In this document: positions 1 to 6,373 of the stretch, in pieces | Layout: every line of letters starts with the position of its first letter | Numbering within the stretch: the first letter of the stretch is position 1 | NCBI GenBank assembly: GCA_903938955.1 | Contig: CAJAFJ010000066.1 | Location: 1-10,381, forward strand | From: an uncultured beta proteobacterium | GTDB lineage: Bacteria > Pseudomonadota > Gammaproteobacteria > Burkholderiales > Burkholderiaceae | DNA: 10,381 nucleotides | Direction of reading: 5' to 3' | Notes under the pieces: model-generated | Databases searched by the model: none | Told to the model about the DNA's origin: nothing | The model's input: only the letters and a program-made list of their open reading frames with translations | Translations under genes and position numbers: made by a program

Positions 1-819
1 AACAACACGCTGGACGCCGTGATTGGCCCCTTGAATGTGGCCGCCGGTTATGTCGACCGCATCTCCAAGGGCGACATTCCTACCAAGATCACCGACACCT
101 ACAACGGTGATTTCAACACGCTGAAAAACAACCTGAACCAGGCCATCACCTCCATCAACGCGCTGGTGACCGACGCCAATATGCTGGCCAAAGCCGCTGT
201 CGAAGGCAAGCTGGAAACCCGCGCCGATGCGTCCAAACACCAGGGCGATTTTCAGAAGATTGTGGCCGGCGTCAACAACACGCTGGACGCCGTGATTGGC
301 CCCTTGAATGTGGCCGCCGGTTATGTCGACCGCATCTCCAAAGGTGACATTCCCCCGCGCATCACCGACTCCTACAACGGCGACTTCAACACCCTGAAGA
401 ACAACCTGAACCAGGCAATTTCCTCCATCAACGCGCTGGTGTCCGAAGCCAATATGCTGGCCCAGGCCGCGGTGGATGGCAAGCTGGCCACGCGTGCCGA
501 TGCCTCCAAACACCAGGGCGATTTCCAGAAGATTGTGACTGGCGTGAACAACACGCTGGACGCCGTGATTGGCCCCTTGAACGTGACGGCCCGTTATGTG
601 GATGACATCTCCAAAGGTGTCATTCCCCCGATCATCACGGACAACTACAACGGTGACTTCAACGTCATCAAGACCAACCTCAACAACATGGTCAAGATGA
701 TGAGCGAACTGCTCGCGCAGACCGACATCATCATCAAGGGCGCCGCCGACGGCGAACTCGACAAGCGCGCCAATGCCGCGCTGTTTGTCGGCGGCTGGAA
801 CAAGCTGGTGTCCGGTGTG
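1..819 (+). repeat. 273-bp in-frame tandem repeats encoding HAMP pairs
   Basis: Three consecutive units begin at 1, 274 and 547, an exact 273-bp (91-codon) period, and a more diverged fourth begins at 820. Each unit opens with codons for [12 protein letters not shown] or its relative. By hand count units 1 and 2 differ at about 32 of 273 positions (about 88% identity), and their first 68 bases are identical. Unit 3 shares the first 35 bases exactly. Many differences are at third codon positions. The fourth unit is longer: the next equivalent point is at 1210, 390 bp on, because one extra HAMP of about 39 residues is inserted. As the window opens at a unit boundary, further copies may lie upstream. 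The repeats encode protein and are not a DNA-level array such as CRISPR. Confidence 0.93.
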
Positions 820-2238
820 AACGAGGTGGTGACCAACATCGTCAACCCGCTCAACGTGACCGCCAACTACGTGGACCGCATCGCCAAGGGCGATATTCCA
901 CCGGTCATTACCGCCGAGTACAAAGGCCAGTACAACAATATCAAAAACAACCTCAATGCCTGCATTGAGGCGACCAACCAGCAGGCCAATGCGGCCAAGG
1001 CCATTTCGATGGGCGACCTGACCGCCAGCGTCAGGATTCGTTCTGACAATGACGTCATGGCGAAGAGCTTGCTCGACGTGATCAAGGCCATCAACACCTT
1101 GGTGACCGATGCAAATTCGCTGTCCGAGTCAGCGGTGGACGGCCGACTCGAAGACCGCCTGGATGGCAACCGCCATCAGGGCGACTACCGCAAGGTGGCC
1201 GAAGGTCTGAATGCGGTGATGGTGGCGGTCAGCACGCCGGTGCAAGAGCTGCAGACCGTGCTCAGCGCCATGGAAGGGGGCGATCTGACCCAGTCCATGA
1301 AGCGGAACTACGAAGGCTCGTGGGACGAGCTGAAGTCCGCCTCGAACAACATGCTTAAAAAATTGGCGCAAGTGGTGGCCGACGTCAACGGCGGTGCGCA
1401 AGCGCTGGCCAGCGCGTCTGAAGAGGTGAGTGCCACGGCGCAGTCGCTGTCCCAGGCCGCCACCCAGCAGGCGGCGGGTGTGGAAGAGACCAGTGCCTCG
1501 ATTGAGCAAATGACCTCCAGCATTGCGCAAAACACCGAGAACGCCAAGGTCACCGAAGGCATGGCCAGCAAGGCCGCGCAAGACGCGACCGACGGCGGCG
1601 AGTCGGTTAACGCCACGGTCGCGGCCATGAAGCAGATCGCCAAGAAAATCGGCATCATCGACGACATCGCGGCACAAACCAATCTGCTGGCGCTCAATGC
1701 CGCGATCGAAGCGGCGCGGGCCGGCGAGCACGGCAAAGGCTTTGACGTGGTGGCGGCCGAAGTGCGCAAGCTGGCGGAACGCAGCCAGGTCGCGGCGCAA
1801 GAGATTGGCGAAGTCGCCACCAGCAGCGTCGAACTGGCCGAAAAAGCCGGCAAACTGCTGGAGCAAATGGTGCCCACCATCCGCAAGACGGCCGACCTGG
1901 TGCAAGAGATTTCGGCCGCTTCCAGCGAGCAATCGTCGGGTGCCGGACAGATCAACTCAGCCGTGAGCCAGATGAGCCAGACCACGCAGCAAAATGCCGC
2001 CAGCTCCGAAGAGTTGGCCGCTACGGCCGAAGAGATGAGCAGCCAGGCCGAGCAATTGCAGCAGACCATGGCCTTCTTCAAGCTCAACAACGACGGCCAT
2101 GCCAGTGTGCCCGTCGCCCGTGGTAAATCGGCAGCCGGCAAACCCGCCGCCAAACGCCACACGGCCAGCAAACACGACGGTGCGGTGACCTCCGCGGGCA
2201 ACGCCGAGCTTGATGAGTCCGTGTTCACCAAGTTCTGA
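1..2238 (+). CDS. Poly-HAMP methyl-accepting chemotaxis protein, 3' part (5' end outside window)
   Basis: This is a chemoreceptor that would control a CheA-CheW kinase complex. The frame is open from base 1, giving 745 residues, and base 1 falls inside a repeat, so the true start and any ligand-binding or membrane part lie upstream. Residues about 1-450 are a chain of roughly ten HAMP-like modules in 91-residue pairs, with motifs such as SKGDIP and YNGDFN. Residues about 455-700 are the antiparallel coiled-coil signalling domain, with the conserved CheA/CheW-contact tip near residues 549-581 ([20 protein letters not shown]). Candidate methylation pairs are E495-E496, E502-Q503, E670-E671 and E677-E678. 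A flexible Ala/Lys-rich tail of about 45 residues ends in VFTKF, which fits the x-aromatic-x-x-aromatic CheR-docking pattern. cheW follows after 11 bp. The family call is certain; the signal sensed and whether the protein is membrane-bound cannot be read here. Confidence 0.97.
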   Translation, partial: NNTLDAVIGPLNVAAGYVDRISKGDIPTKITDTYNGDFNTLKNNLNQAITSINALVTDANMLAKAAVEGKLETRADASKHQGDFQKIVAGVNNTLDAVIGPLNVAAGYVDRISKGDIPPRITDSYNGDFNTLKNNLNQAISSINALVSEANMLAQAAVDGKLATRADASKHQGDFQKIVTGVNNTLDAVIGPLNVTARYVDDISKGVIPPIITDNYNGDFNVIKTNLNNMVKMMSELLAQTDIIIKGAADGELDKRANAALFVGGWNKLVSGVNEVVTNIVNPLNVTANYVDRIAKGDIPPVITAEYKGQYNNIKNNLNACIEATNQQANAAKAISMGDLTASVRIRSDNDVMAKSLLDVIKAINTLVTDANSLSESAVDGRLEDRLDGNRHQGDYRKVAEGLNAVMVAVSTPVQELQTVLSAMEGGDLTQSMKRNYEGSWDELKSASNNMLKKLAQVVADVNGGAQALASASEEVSATAQSLSQAATQQAAGVEETSASIEQMTSSIAQNTENAKVTEGMASKAAQDATDGGESVNATVAAMKQIAKKIGIIDDIAAQTNLLALNAAIEAARAGEHGKGFDVVAAEVRKLAERSQVAAQEIGEVATSSVELAEKAGKLLEQMVPTIRKTADLVQEISAASSEQSSGAGQINSAVSQMSQTTQQNAASSEELAATAEEMSSQAEQLQQTMAFFKLNNDGHASVPVARGKSAAGKPAAKRHTASKHDGAVTSAGNAELDESVFTKF

Positions 2239-2243
2239 GGGAG
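2237..2243 (+). promoter_or_regulatory. Ribosome binding site of cheW
   Basis: GAGGGAG overlaps the MCP stop codon and lies 6 bases before the ATG at 2250. It is the clearest Shine-Dalgarno sequence in the window and fixes the cheW start. Confidence 0.8.
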
Positions 2244-2249
2244 CAAGCC

Positions 2250-2810
2250 ATGAACGCATTGGTTAGAAGTGGTGGTCGCCCGCAGGCGGGCCTGCCCGCG
2301 ACGCAGGCGGTGTCCGAGCAAAAGCAGTACTTGACGTTCATGCTCGGCGGCGAGATGTTCTCCATCAGCATCCTGAGCATCAAGGAGATCATCTGGTATG
2401 CCAACCTGACCGAGGTGCCGATGATGCCGGCCTGTATTCGCGGCGTCATCAACCTGCGCGGTGCGGTGGTGCCGGTGATGGATTTGTCGGCGCGCTTTGG
2501 CAAGCCGGCCACGCCCGTGACCAAGAGCACCTGCATCATCATCATCGAGGTCGCCACGCAGGTGGAGGGCGAAACCCAAAGCATGGGCGTGGTGGTGGAT
2601 GCGGTGCAGGCGGTGCTGGAGATTCCGTCCTCAGAGATTGAGCCGGCGCCGTCTTTCGGCACCAAAATCCGCAGTGATTTCATTGAAGGCATCGGCAAAG
2701 TCAATGGCAAGTTTGTCATCCTGCTGAATGTCAACCAGGTGCTGTCCACCGAGGAAATCGGGGCGATGGGCCGGGCCGTGGCCAGCGAACTGGCCGTGGC
2801 GCCGACTTAA
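2250..2810 (+). CDS. cheW: Chemotaxis coupling protein CheW
   Basis: CheW is the cytoplasmic scaffold that links chemoreceptor tips to the histidine kinase CheA; it has no enzymatic activity. The 186-residue protein is a single CheW (SH3-like double barrel) domain from about residue 25 to 170. Recognisable segments are YLTFMLGGEMFSI at the start of the fold, the hallmark RGVINLRG at 64-71 followed by VVPVMDL, GVVVDAV at 113-119, and a final FVILLNVNQVL strand near 155-165. About 24 mostly polar residues precede the domain, slightly longer than in minimal CheWs. The start is supported by a strong ribosome binding site. It sits 11 bp after the receptor gene and 15 bp before cheR, so it is almost certainly co-transcribed and probably serves that receptor. 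CheA, its other partner, is not in the window. Confidence 0.96.
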   Translation: MNALVRSGGRPQAGLPATQAVSEQKQYLTFMLGGEMFSISILSIKEIIWYANLTEVPMMPACIRGVINLRGAVVPVMDLSARFGKPATPVTKSTCIIIIEVATQVEGETQSMGVVVDAVQAVLEIPSSEIEPAPSFGTKIRSDFIEGIGKVNGKFVILLNVNQVLSTEEIGAMGRAVASELAVAPT

Positions 2811-2825
2811 CGTGCCCCGTCCTGG

Positions 2826-3629
2826 ATGAGGCCCATTACCGACAGCGAGCTGGCCCAGTTTCAACGTTTTATCTTTGAGGAGGCGGGCATCACCCTGTCC
2901 TCCACCAAAAAGGCGCTGGTGATGGGCCGGCTGGGCAAACGTTTGGCACGGCATGAGCTGGAAAACTTTGGCCAGTACTTCAATCTGCTGGCGTCGGGGC
3001 AGCACCCCGACGAGGTGCAGATGGCGGTCGATTTGCTGACCACCAACGAGACCTATTTTTTTCGGGAAATCAAGCACTTTGAGTTTCTGCGCGCGCAGGC
3101 CCTGGCCACGCGCAACCGGGCGCAGCCGTACCGCATCTGGAGTGCGGCCAGCTCCAGCGGCGAAGAGGCCTATAGCATTGCGATGGTGCTGGACGACTGC
3201 CTGGAATCCACCCCCTGGGAGGTGCTGGGGACTGACATCAGTATGCAGGTGCTGCAAGGGGCCGAACGTGCTTTGTACAGCATGGAGCGCGGGCGCCATA
3301 TTCCGCAGGCTTACCTGCGCCGTTATTGCCTCAAGGGCTCGGGCGAGCACGCCGGCAAGTTGCTGATTGAGCGCAAGCTGCGCGACCATGTGCTGTTTCG
3401 CTACCTCAACCTGAATGTGCCGCTGCCCGGCCTGGGGCAGTTTGACCAGGTTTTTTTGCGCAATGTGATGATTTATTTCAATGACGAGACCAAGCGCGAG
3501 ATTGTGGCGCGGGTGATCGCGACGCTCAAGCCGGGCGGTTATCTGTGTGTTGGCCATACCGAGAGTCTGAACAACATCACGCAGGCCTTGCAGATGGTGG
3601 CGCCGGCGATTTACCGTAAGCCGGTGTAG
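2826..3629 (+). CDS. cheR: Chemotaxis receptor methyltransferase CheR
   Basis: CheR transfers methyl groups from S-adenosylmethionine to specific glutamates of chemoreceptors and opposes CheB during adaptation. The 267 residues show the N-terminal helical domain (about 1-75) and then the SAM-dependent methyltransferase domain. Motifs seen are TTNETYFFR (72-80), the SAM-binding WSAASSSGEEAYSIAM (105-120; most relatives have CSTGEE), GTDIS (135-139), FLRNVMIYF (210-218), LKPGGYL and GHTESL (243-248). The beta-subdomain loop KGSGEHAG (170-177) has the G-x-G-x-x-x-G spacing of the enterobacterial enzyme that binds a receptor C-terminal pentapeptide. The ATG at 2826 has no good ribosome binding site, so translation may depend on cheW, whose stop is 15 bp upstream. 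There is no fused TPR domain. Confidence 0.97.
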   Translation: MRPITDSELAQFQRFIFEEAGITLSSTKKALVMGRLGKRLARHELENFGQYFNLLASGQHPDEVQMAVDLLTTNETYFFREIKHFEFLRAQALATRNRAQPYRIWSAASSSGEEAYSIAMVLDDCLESTPWEVLGTDISMQVLQGAERALYSMERGRHIPQAYLRRYCLKGSGEHAGKLLIERKLRDHVLFRYLNLNVPLPGLGQFDQVFLRNVMIYFNDETKREIVARVIATLKPGGYLCVGHTESLNNITQALQMVAPAIYRKPV

Positions 3630-3630
3630 C

Positions 3631-4152
3631 GTGAAGGCGCTTGACCATCTGGCGGATGTGTTTCTGCTGCCGGGCGAATTCTTTGTCGGCGATGCCCGGT
3701 ACAAAATCCGCACCATGCTGGGCTCCTGCGTGTCGATCACGCTCTGGCACCCGATCGAGCGCATTGGTGCCATGTCGCATTTTTTACTGCCGACCCGGGG
3801 CCTGCCTGACCACCGTGCCGCGCGGGATGGCCGCTACGGTGACGAGGCGCTGGCGCTGATGCTGGACGAGCTTCGGCTCTTCGGCGTGTCGCCCAAGCGT
3901 TGCGAGGCCAAAATTTTTGGCGGCGGCAACATGTTTCCCGACCAGATGCACGCCAAAAGTCTGCATGTGGGGCAACGCAATGGGGAGGCGGCGATTGCGC
4001 TGATGCACGCCCACGGCATCCCGATTGTTTCTGAGAGCCTGTTTGGCGTGGGCCACCGGCAAATTATTTTCAACGTGACCAATGGCGATGTCTGGTCGCA
4101 TCAGGTCGAGCCCGCCGCGCACGCACTTAAACCCCGGGGAGATTTGTTTTGA
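3631..4152 (+). CDS. cheD: Chemoreceptor glutamine deamidase CheD
   Basis: CheD hydrolyses particular glutamine side chains of chemoreceptors to glutamate, creating methylation sites; in some bacteria it also interacts with CheC. This 173-residue protein covers the usual length of the family. The catalytic cysteine is C33 in [13 protein letters not shown] and the catalytic histidine is H50 in GAMSHFLLP. Their 17-residue spacing equals that of the Thermotoga enzyme (C27/H44). Further family signatures are [21 protein letters not shown] and a late [12 protein letters not shown] segment. The GTG start lies one base after the cheR stop, with no strong ribosome binding site, suggesting coupled translation. 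Its 3' end overlaps cheB by 4 bp. Mixed Glu/Gln positions in the neighbouring receptor's methylation helices are plausible substrates. Confidence 0.95.
   Translation: MKALDHLADVFLLPGEFFVGDARYKIRTMLGSCVSITLWHPIERIGAMSHFLLPTRGLPDHRAARDGRYGDEALALMLDELRLFGVSPKRCEAKIFGGGNMFPDQMHAKSLHVGQRNGEAAIALMHAHGIPIVSESLFGVGHRQIIFNVTNGDVWSHQVEPAAHALKPRGDLF
4136..4141 (+). promoter_or_regulatory. Ribosome binding site of cheB
   Basis: GGGGAG lies 7 bases before the TTG at 4149, inside the last codons of cheD. It supports TTG as the cheB start rather than the in-frame ATG at 4167, which would remove the first beta strand of the receiver domain. Confidence 0.65.
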
Positions 4153-5219
4153 CACGTATCAAAGTGATGGTGGTGGATGACTCGGCGGTGGTGCGACAAG
4201 TCGTCACAGCCCTGCTCTCGGAGGACCCCGACATCGAGGTGATTGCCGCCGTGGCCGACCCGATTCTGGCCATCGCCCGCATGAAGGTGCAGTGGCCCGA
4301 TGTGATCGTGCTGGATGTGGAAATGCCGCGCATGGATGGCATCACTTTTTTGAAAAAGATCATGGCTGAGCGTCCAACGCCGGTGGTGATCTGTTCCACG
4401 CTGGCCGAGTCCGGTGCCAAAACCTCGATTGAGGCGCTGTCGGCGGGCGCCGCCGCCATCATCACCAAACCGAAGATCGGCCTGAAGCAGTTTTTGGTCG
4501 ATGCCTCGGATGACATGGTGGCCGTGGTCAAGGCGGCGGCCAAGGCCAACGTCAAAAGGCTGCTGCCCCGCGCGGTCGTGGTCACGGGCAAAAACACAGC
4601 CGATGTGATCATGCCCGCCGCCGACAAAAATGCCGCCATGCTGCAGACCACCGAGCGCGTGGTGGCGCTGGGCACCTCGACCGGCGGCACCCAGGCGCTG
4701 GAGGTGGTGCTGACCAGTTTGCCCCGGGTCACGCCCGGCATTGTGATTGTTCAGCACATGCCTGAAAAATTCACCGCCGAGTTTGCCAAGCGGCTCAACA
4801 GCCTGTGCCAGATCGAGGTGCGCGAGGCGCAAAACAACGACCGCGTGATGCCGGGTCGCGCGCTGCTGGCGCCGGGCGGCAAGCACATGCTGCTGCGCCG
4901 CACCGGCGCGCAATATTACGTCGAGGTGATGGATGGCCCGCTGGTGAACCGGCACCGGCCGTCGGTGGATGTGCTGTTTCGCTCGGTTGCCAAATGTGCC
5001 GGTGCTAATGCGCTGGGCGTGATCATGACCGGCATGGGCGACGACGGTGCCGCCGGGCTGCTGGAGATGCGCCACGCCGGCGCCCACACGGTGGCGCAGG
5101 ATGAAGAAAGCTGCGTGGTCTTTGGCATGCCCAAAGAGGCGATCAAGCGTGGCGGGGTGGAAAAAACCGTCACCCTGACCGCGATTGCACGCGAGATCAT
5201 GCAGCAACTGAAGCTGTAA
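4149..5219 (+). CDS. cheB: Chemotaxis response regulator / protein-glutamate methylesterase CheB
   Basis: CheB removes methyl groups from receptor glutamates (and can deamidate glutamines) once CheA phosphorylates its receiver domain. The 356 residues comprise a receiver at about 3-122, with acidic pair D10-D11, phosphoacceptor D56 (VLDVEMP), the ST pair at 83-84 and K107. A linker follows, then the esterase domain from about 168. The catalytic triad is readable as S177 in GTSTGG, H203 in VQHMP and D299 in GMGDDGAAG, spaced exactly as S164/H190/D286 of the enterobacterial enzyme. GTSTGG has Thr where most CheBs have Ala just before the serine. The TTG start shares TTGA with the cheD stop, giving a 4-bp overlap. 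cheB is last in the plus-strand run, and the convergent acetyltransferase gene ends 21 bp beyond it. Confidence 0.98.
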   Translation: MTRIKVMVVDDSAVVRQVVTALLSEDPDIEVIAAVADPILAIARMKVQWPDVIVLDVEMPRMDGITFLKKIMAERPTPVVICSTLAESGAKTSIEALSAGAAAIITKPKIGLKQFLVDASDDMVAVVKAAAKANVKRLLPRAVVVTGKNTADVIMPAADKNAAMLQTTERVVALGTSTGGTQALEVVLTSLPRVTPGIVIVQHMPEKFTAEFAKRLNSLCQIEVREAQNNDRVMPGRALLAPGGKHMLLRRTGAQYYVEVMDGPLVNRHRPSVDVLFRSVAKCAGANALGVIMTGMGDDGAAGLLEMRHAGAHTVAQDEESCVVFGMPKEAIKRGGVEKTVTLTAIAREIMQQLKL

Positions 5220-5240
5220 TCGCGGCCGCCCAGCCAGGGC

Positions 5241-5561
5241 TTAGCGCGGGTGTTTGTGGTATTCCCAGTTGCCGTCGGGGCATTCTGTAAAGCCCATCTT
5301 TTCCCAGAAATCACGCGCCGTGAAGCGCACCCGGTCGGCCACCAGCACGCTGTAGCGCGCTTTCAGCATCTTGATGGCGGCGGCGCCGTAGCCGTTGCGC
5401 TGGTACTCGGGAAACACCTGGATCGAATAGACGATGGCTTTGTCACCCAACAGGCGGCAGCGGATGTTGCCAATGCGGGCGTCGGGCAGGTCGATGTCTA
5501 TGCGGTCATAACCCGAGAGCGAGCCGCGCGGGTTGTCGGTAAATTTTGGCGTTTTATTCAT
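5241..5561 (-). CDS. Small GNAT-family acetyltransferase
   Basis: Probable acetyl-CoA-dependent N-acetyltransferase of unknown substrate. The 106-residue protein contains the central GNAT signature: a strand AIVYSIQV, then the acetyl-CoA pyrophosphate loop PEYQRNGYGAAA (Q/R-x-x-G-x-G/A) near 51-62 with its following helix. A later strand and helix lead into FWEKMGF near 86-92, the common C-terminal GNAT element. At 106 residues it is well below the usual 140-180, so the N-terminal acceptor-binding part is minimal. The ATG at 5561 is chosen because the N-terminus directly precedes the first strand and the start lies 7 bp after the deacetylase-family gene stop. The open frame continues upstream but only inside that gene. 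The ribosome binding site is weak, suggesting coupling to the gene above. A degenerate or non-catalytic role is possible. Confidence 0.8.
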   Translation of the reverse strand: MNKTPKFTDNPRGSLSGYDRIDIDLPDARIGNIRCRLLGDKAIVYSIQVFPEYQRNGYGAAAIKMLKARYSVLVADRVRFTARDFWEKMGFTECPDGNWEYHKHPR

Positions 5562-5568
5562 GGGTCGA

Positions 5569-6339
5569 TCACTCAAAGCCGCGGCAAAAGGCGAGCGCAT
5601 TTTTGCCCAGGTCGGGCAGGTAGTAGCCCCCTTCCATAACGGCAAAACGGCGCTGGTGGCCGAGGCGAATGGCATAGGCCTGCAGCAGGCGCCCGATGCT
5701 GAAGTAGTCCTCGGTGGCGAGCTTGCCGCCCAAGTCGTGCAGGTAGGCGTCAAAGCCGGCCGAGACGGCGAGGATGTCCACCTGCGGTGCTTGCCGCAGG
5801 CGTTGATCCAGAATTTGCAGGTACTCGGCCGCGGTGTCGCCATAGGCATTGAAGACTTCGGCCTCGGGCCAGCCACGCAACACATCCTTGGTGCCATCGC
5901 CGGTGTGCAGGTCAAAGTCGACCACAAAGGCCGAGCGGATCAGTCCGGCCTCGCGCAGCGCCAGCAGTGACAGCGCCACGTTGCTGAAGGTGCAGTGGCC
6001 CCAGGCCGAGCCGCGGCTGGCATGGTGGCCGGGCGGGCGCACACAGGCAAAAGTGGGTTCGCCGCGCACCGCCCGGTGGGCCGCATGGATCGCCGCCCCG
6101 ACGGCCAGCGAGGCCATGTCAAACAGGCGTGGTTTGGCTTCGATGCTGGCGATGTGGGCCTCGGTGTGGCCGCGCAGCAGGTCGGCCCGCGTGGCCGTGT
6201 CCGGGACTTCCACCTCGTAGCCGCCCTCTTGGCGCAGCGCGTTCATCATGCCGACCATGCGGCCTTCGGCGGCGCCGTTGTCGTACACGTCATCGGAGTA
6301 GAAAGAATCATGGAAAGATTCGTGAAAAACAACACGCAT
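5569..6339 (-). CDS. Histone deacetylase-family (class II-like) amidohydrolase
   Basis: Member of the arginase/deacetylase-fold, zinc-dependent family that includes bacterial acetylpolyamine amidohydrolases, AcuC-type proteins and HDAC-like enzymes; it would release an acyl group from a lysine or polyamine amide. In the 256 residues, RPPGHHA gives the paired catalytic histidines H105-H106. DFDLHTGDGT (141-150) provides metal ligands D143 and H145, SAGFDA provides D197, and EGGY carries the transition-state tyrosine Y239. All key residues are present, so activity is likely. It is shorter than the roughly 300-375 residues usual for class II or AcuC-type members, and Thr replaces the second His of the common DxHHG motif. 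The ATG at 6339 gives the typical start MRVVFHE; 45 further in-frame upstream codons overlap the kinase gene and look non-coding. It lies 34 bp after the kinase stop and 7 bp before the acetyltransferase. Whether it acts on protein or a small molecule cannot be told. Confidence 0.92.
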   Translation of the reverse strand: MRVVFHESFHDSFYSDDVYDNGAAEGRMVGMMNALRQEGGYEVEVPDTATRADLLRGHTEAHIASIEAKPRLFDMASLAVGAAIHAAHRAVRGEPTFACVRPPGHHASRGSAWGHCTFSNVALSLLALREAGLIRSAFVVDFDLHTGDGTKDVLRGWPEAEVFNAYGDTAAEYLQILDQRLRQAPQVDILAVSAGFDAYLHDLGGKLATEDYFSIGRLLQAYAIRLGHQRRFAVMEGGYYLPDLGKNALAFCRGFE

Positions 6340-6373
6340 AAACAGTCGGTCTCTGGAACGTCGGAGCTTGATT

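Noticed and set aside
1..819. CRISPR-like or satellite DNA array
   Set aside because: The period is 273 bp, the whole unit is conserved with no spacers, and the repeats are in frame and encode HAMP pairs of the receptor.
1308..2579. 423-codon open frame on the minus strand
   Set aside because: It runs antisense to the MCP signalling domain and the start of cheW, both clearly conserved. Its His/Arg/Ala/Ser-rich translation shows no domain. Long antisense frames are expected in GC-rich genes.
2631..3773. 380-codon open frame on the minus strand
   Set aside because: It lies opposite cheR and parts of cheW and cheD, with low-complexity His/Gln/Arg-rich content and no recognisable motif.
4101..5207. 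368-codon open frame on the minus strand
   Set aside because: It is a mirror of cheB, whose catalytic and receiver residues are all intact; the antisense translation is His/Gly-rich and featureless.
5220..5240. Possible bidirectional terminator between cheB and the acetyltransferase gene
   Set aside because: GCCC-AGCCA-GGGC (5228-5240) is only a 4-bp stem with no T tract on either strand. The GCGGCCGC palindrome beside it is common in GC-rich DNA.
5562..5927. Upstream in-frame extension of the acetyltransferase gene
   Set aside because: It lies wholly within the deacetylase-family gene in another frame and carries no GNAT elements. The ATG at 5561 directly precedes the domain.
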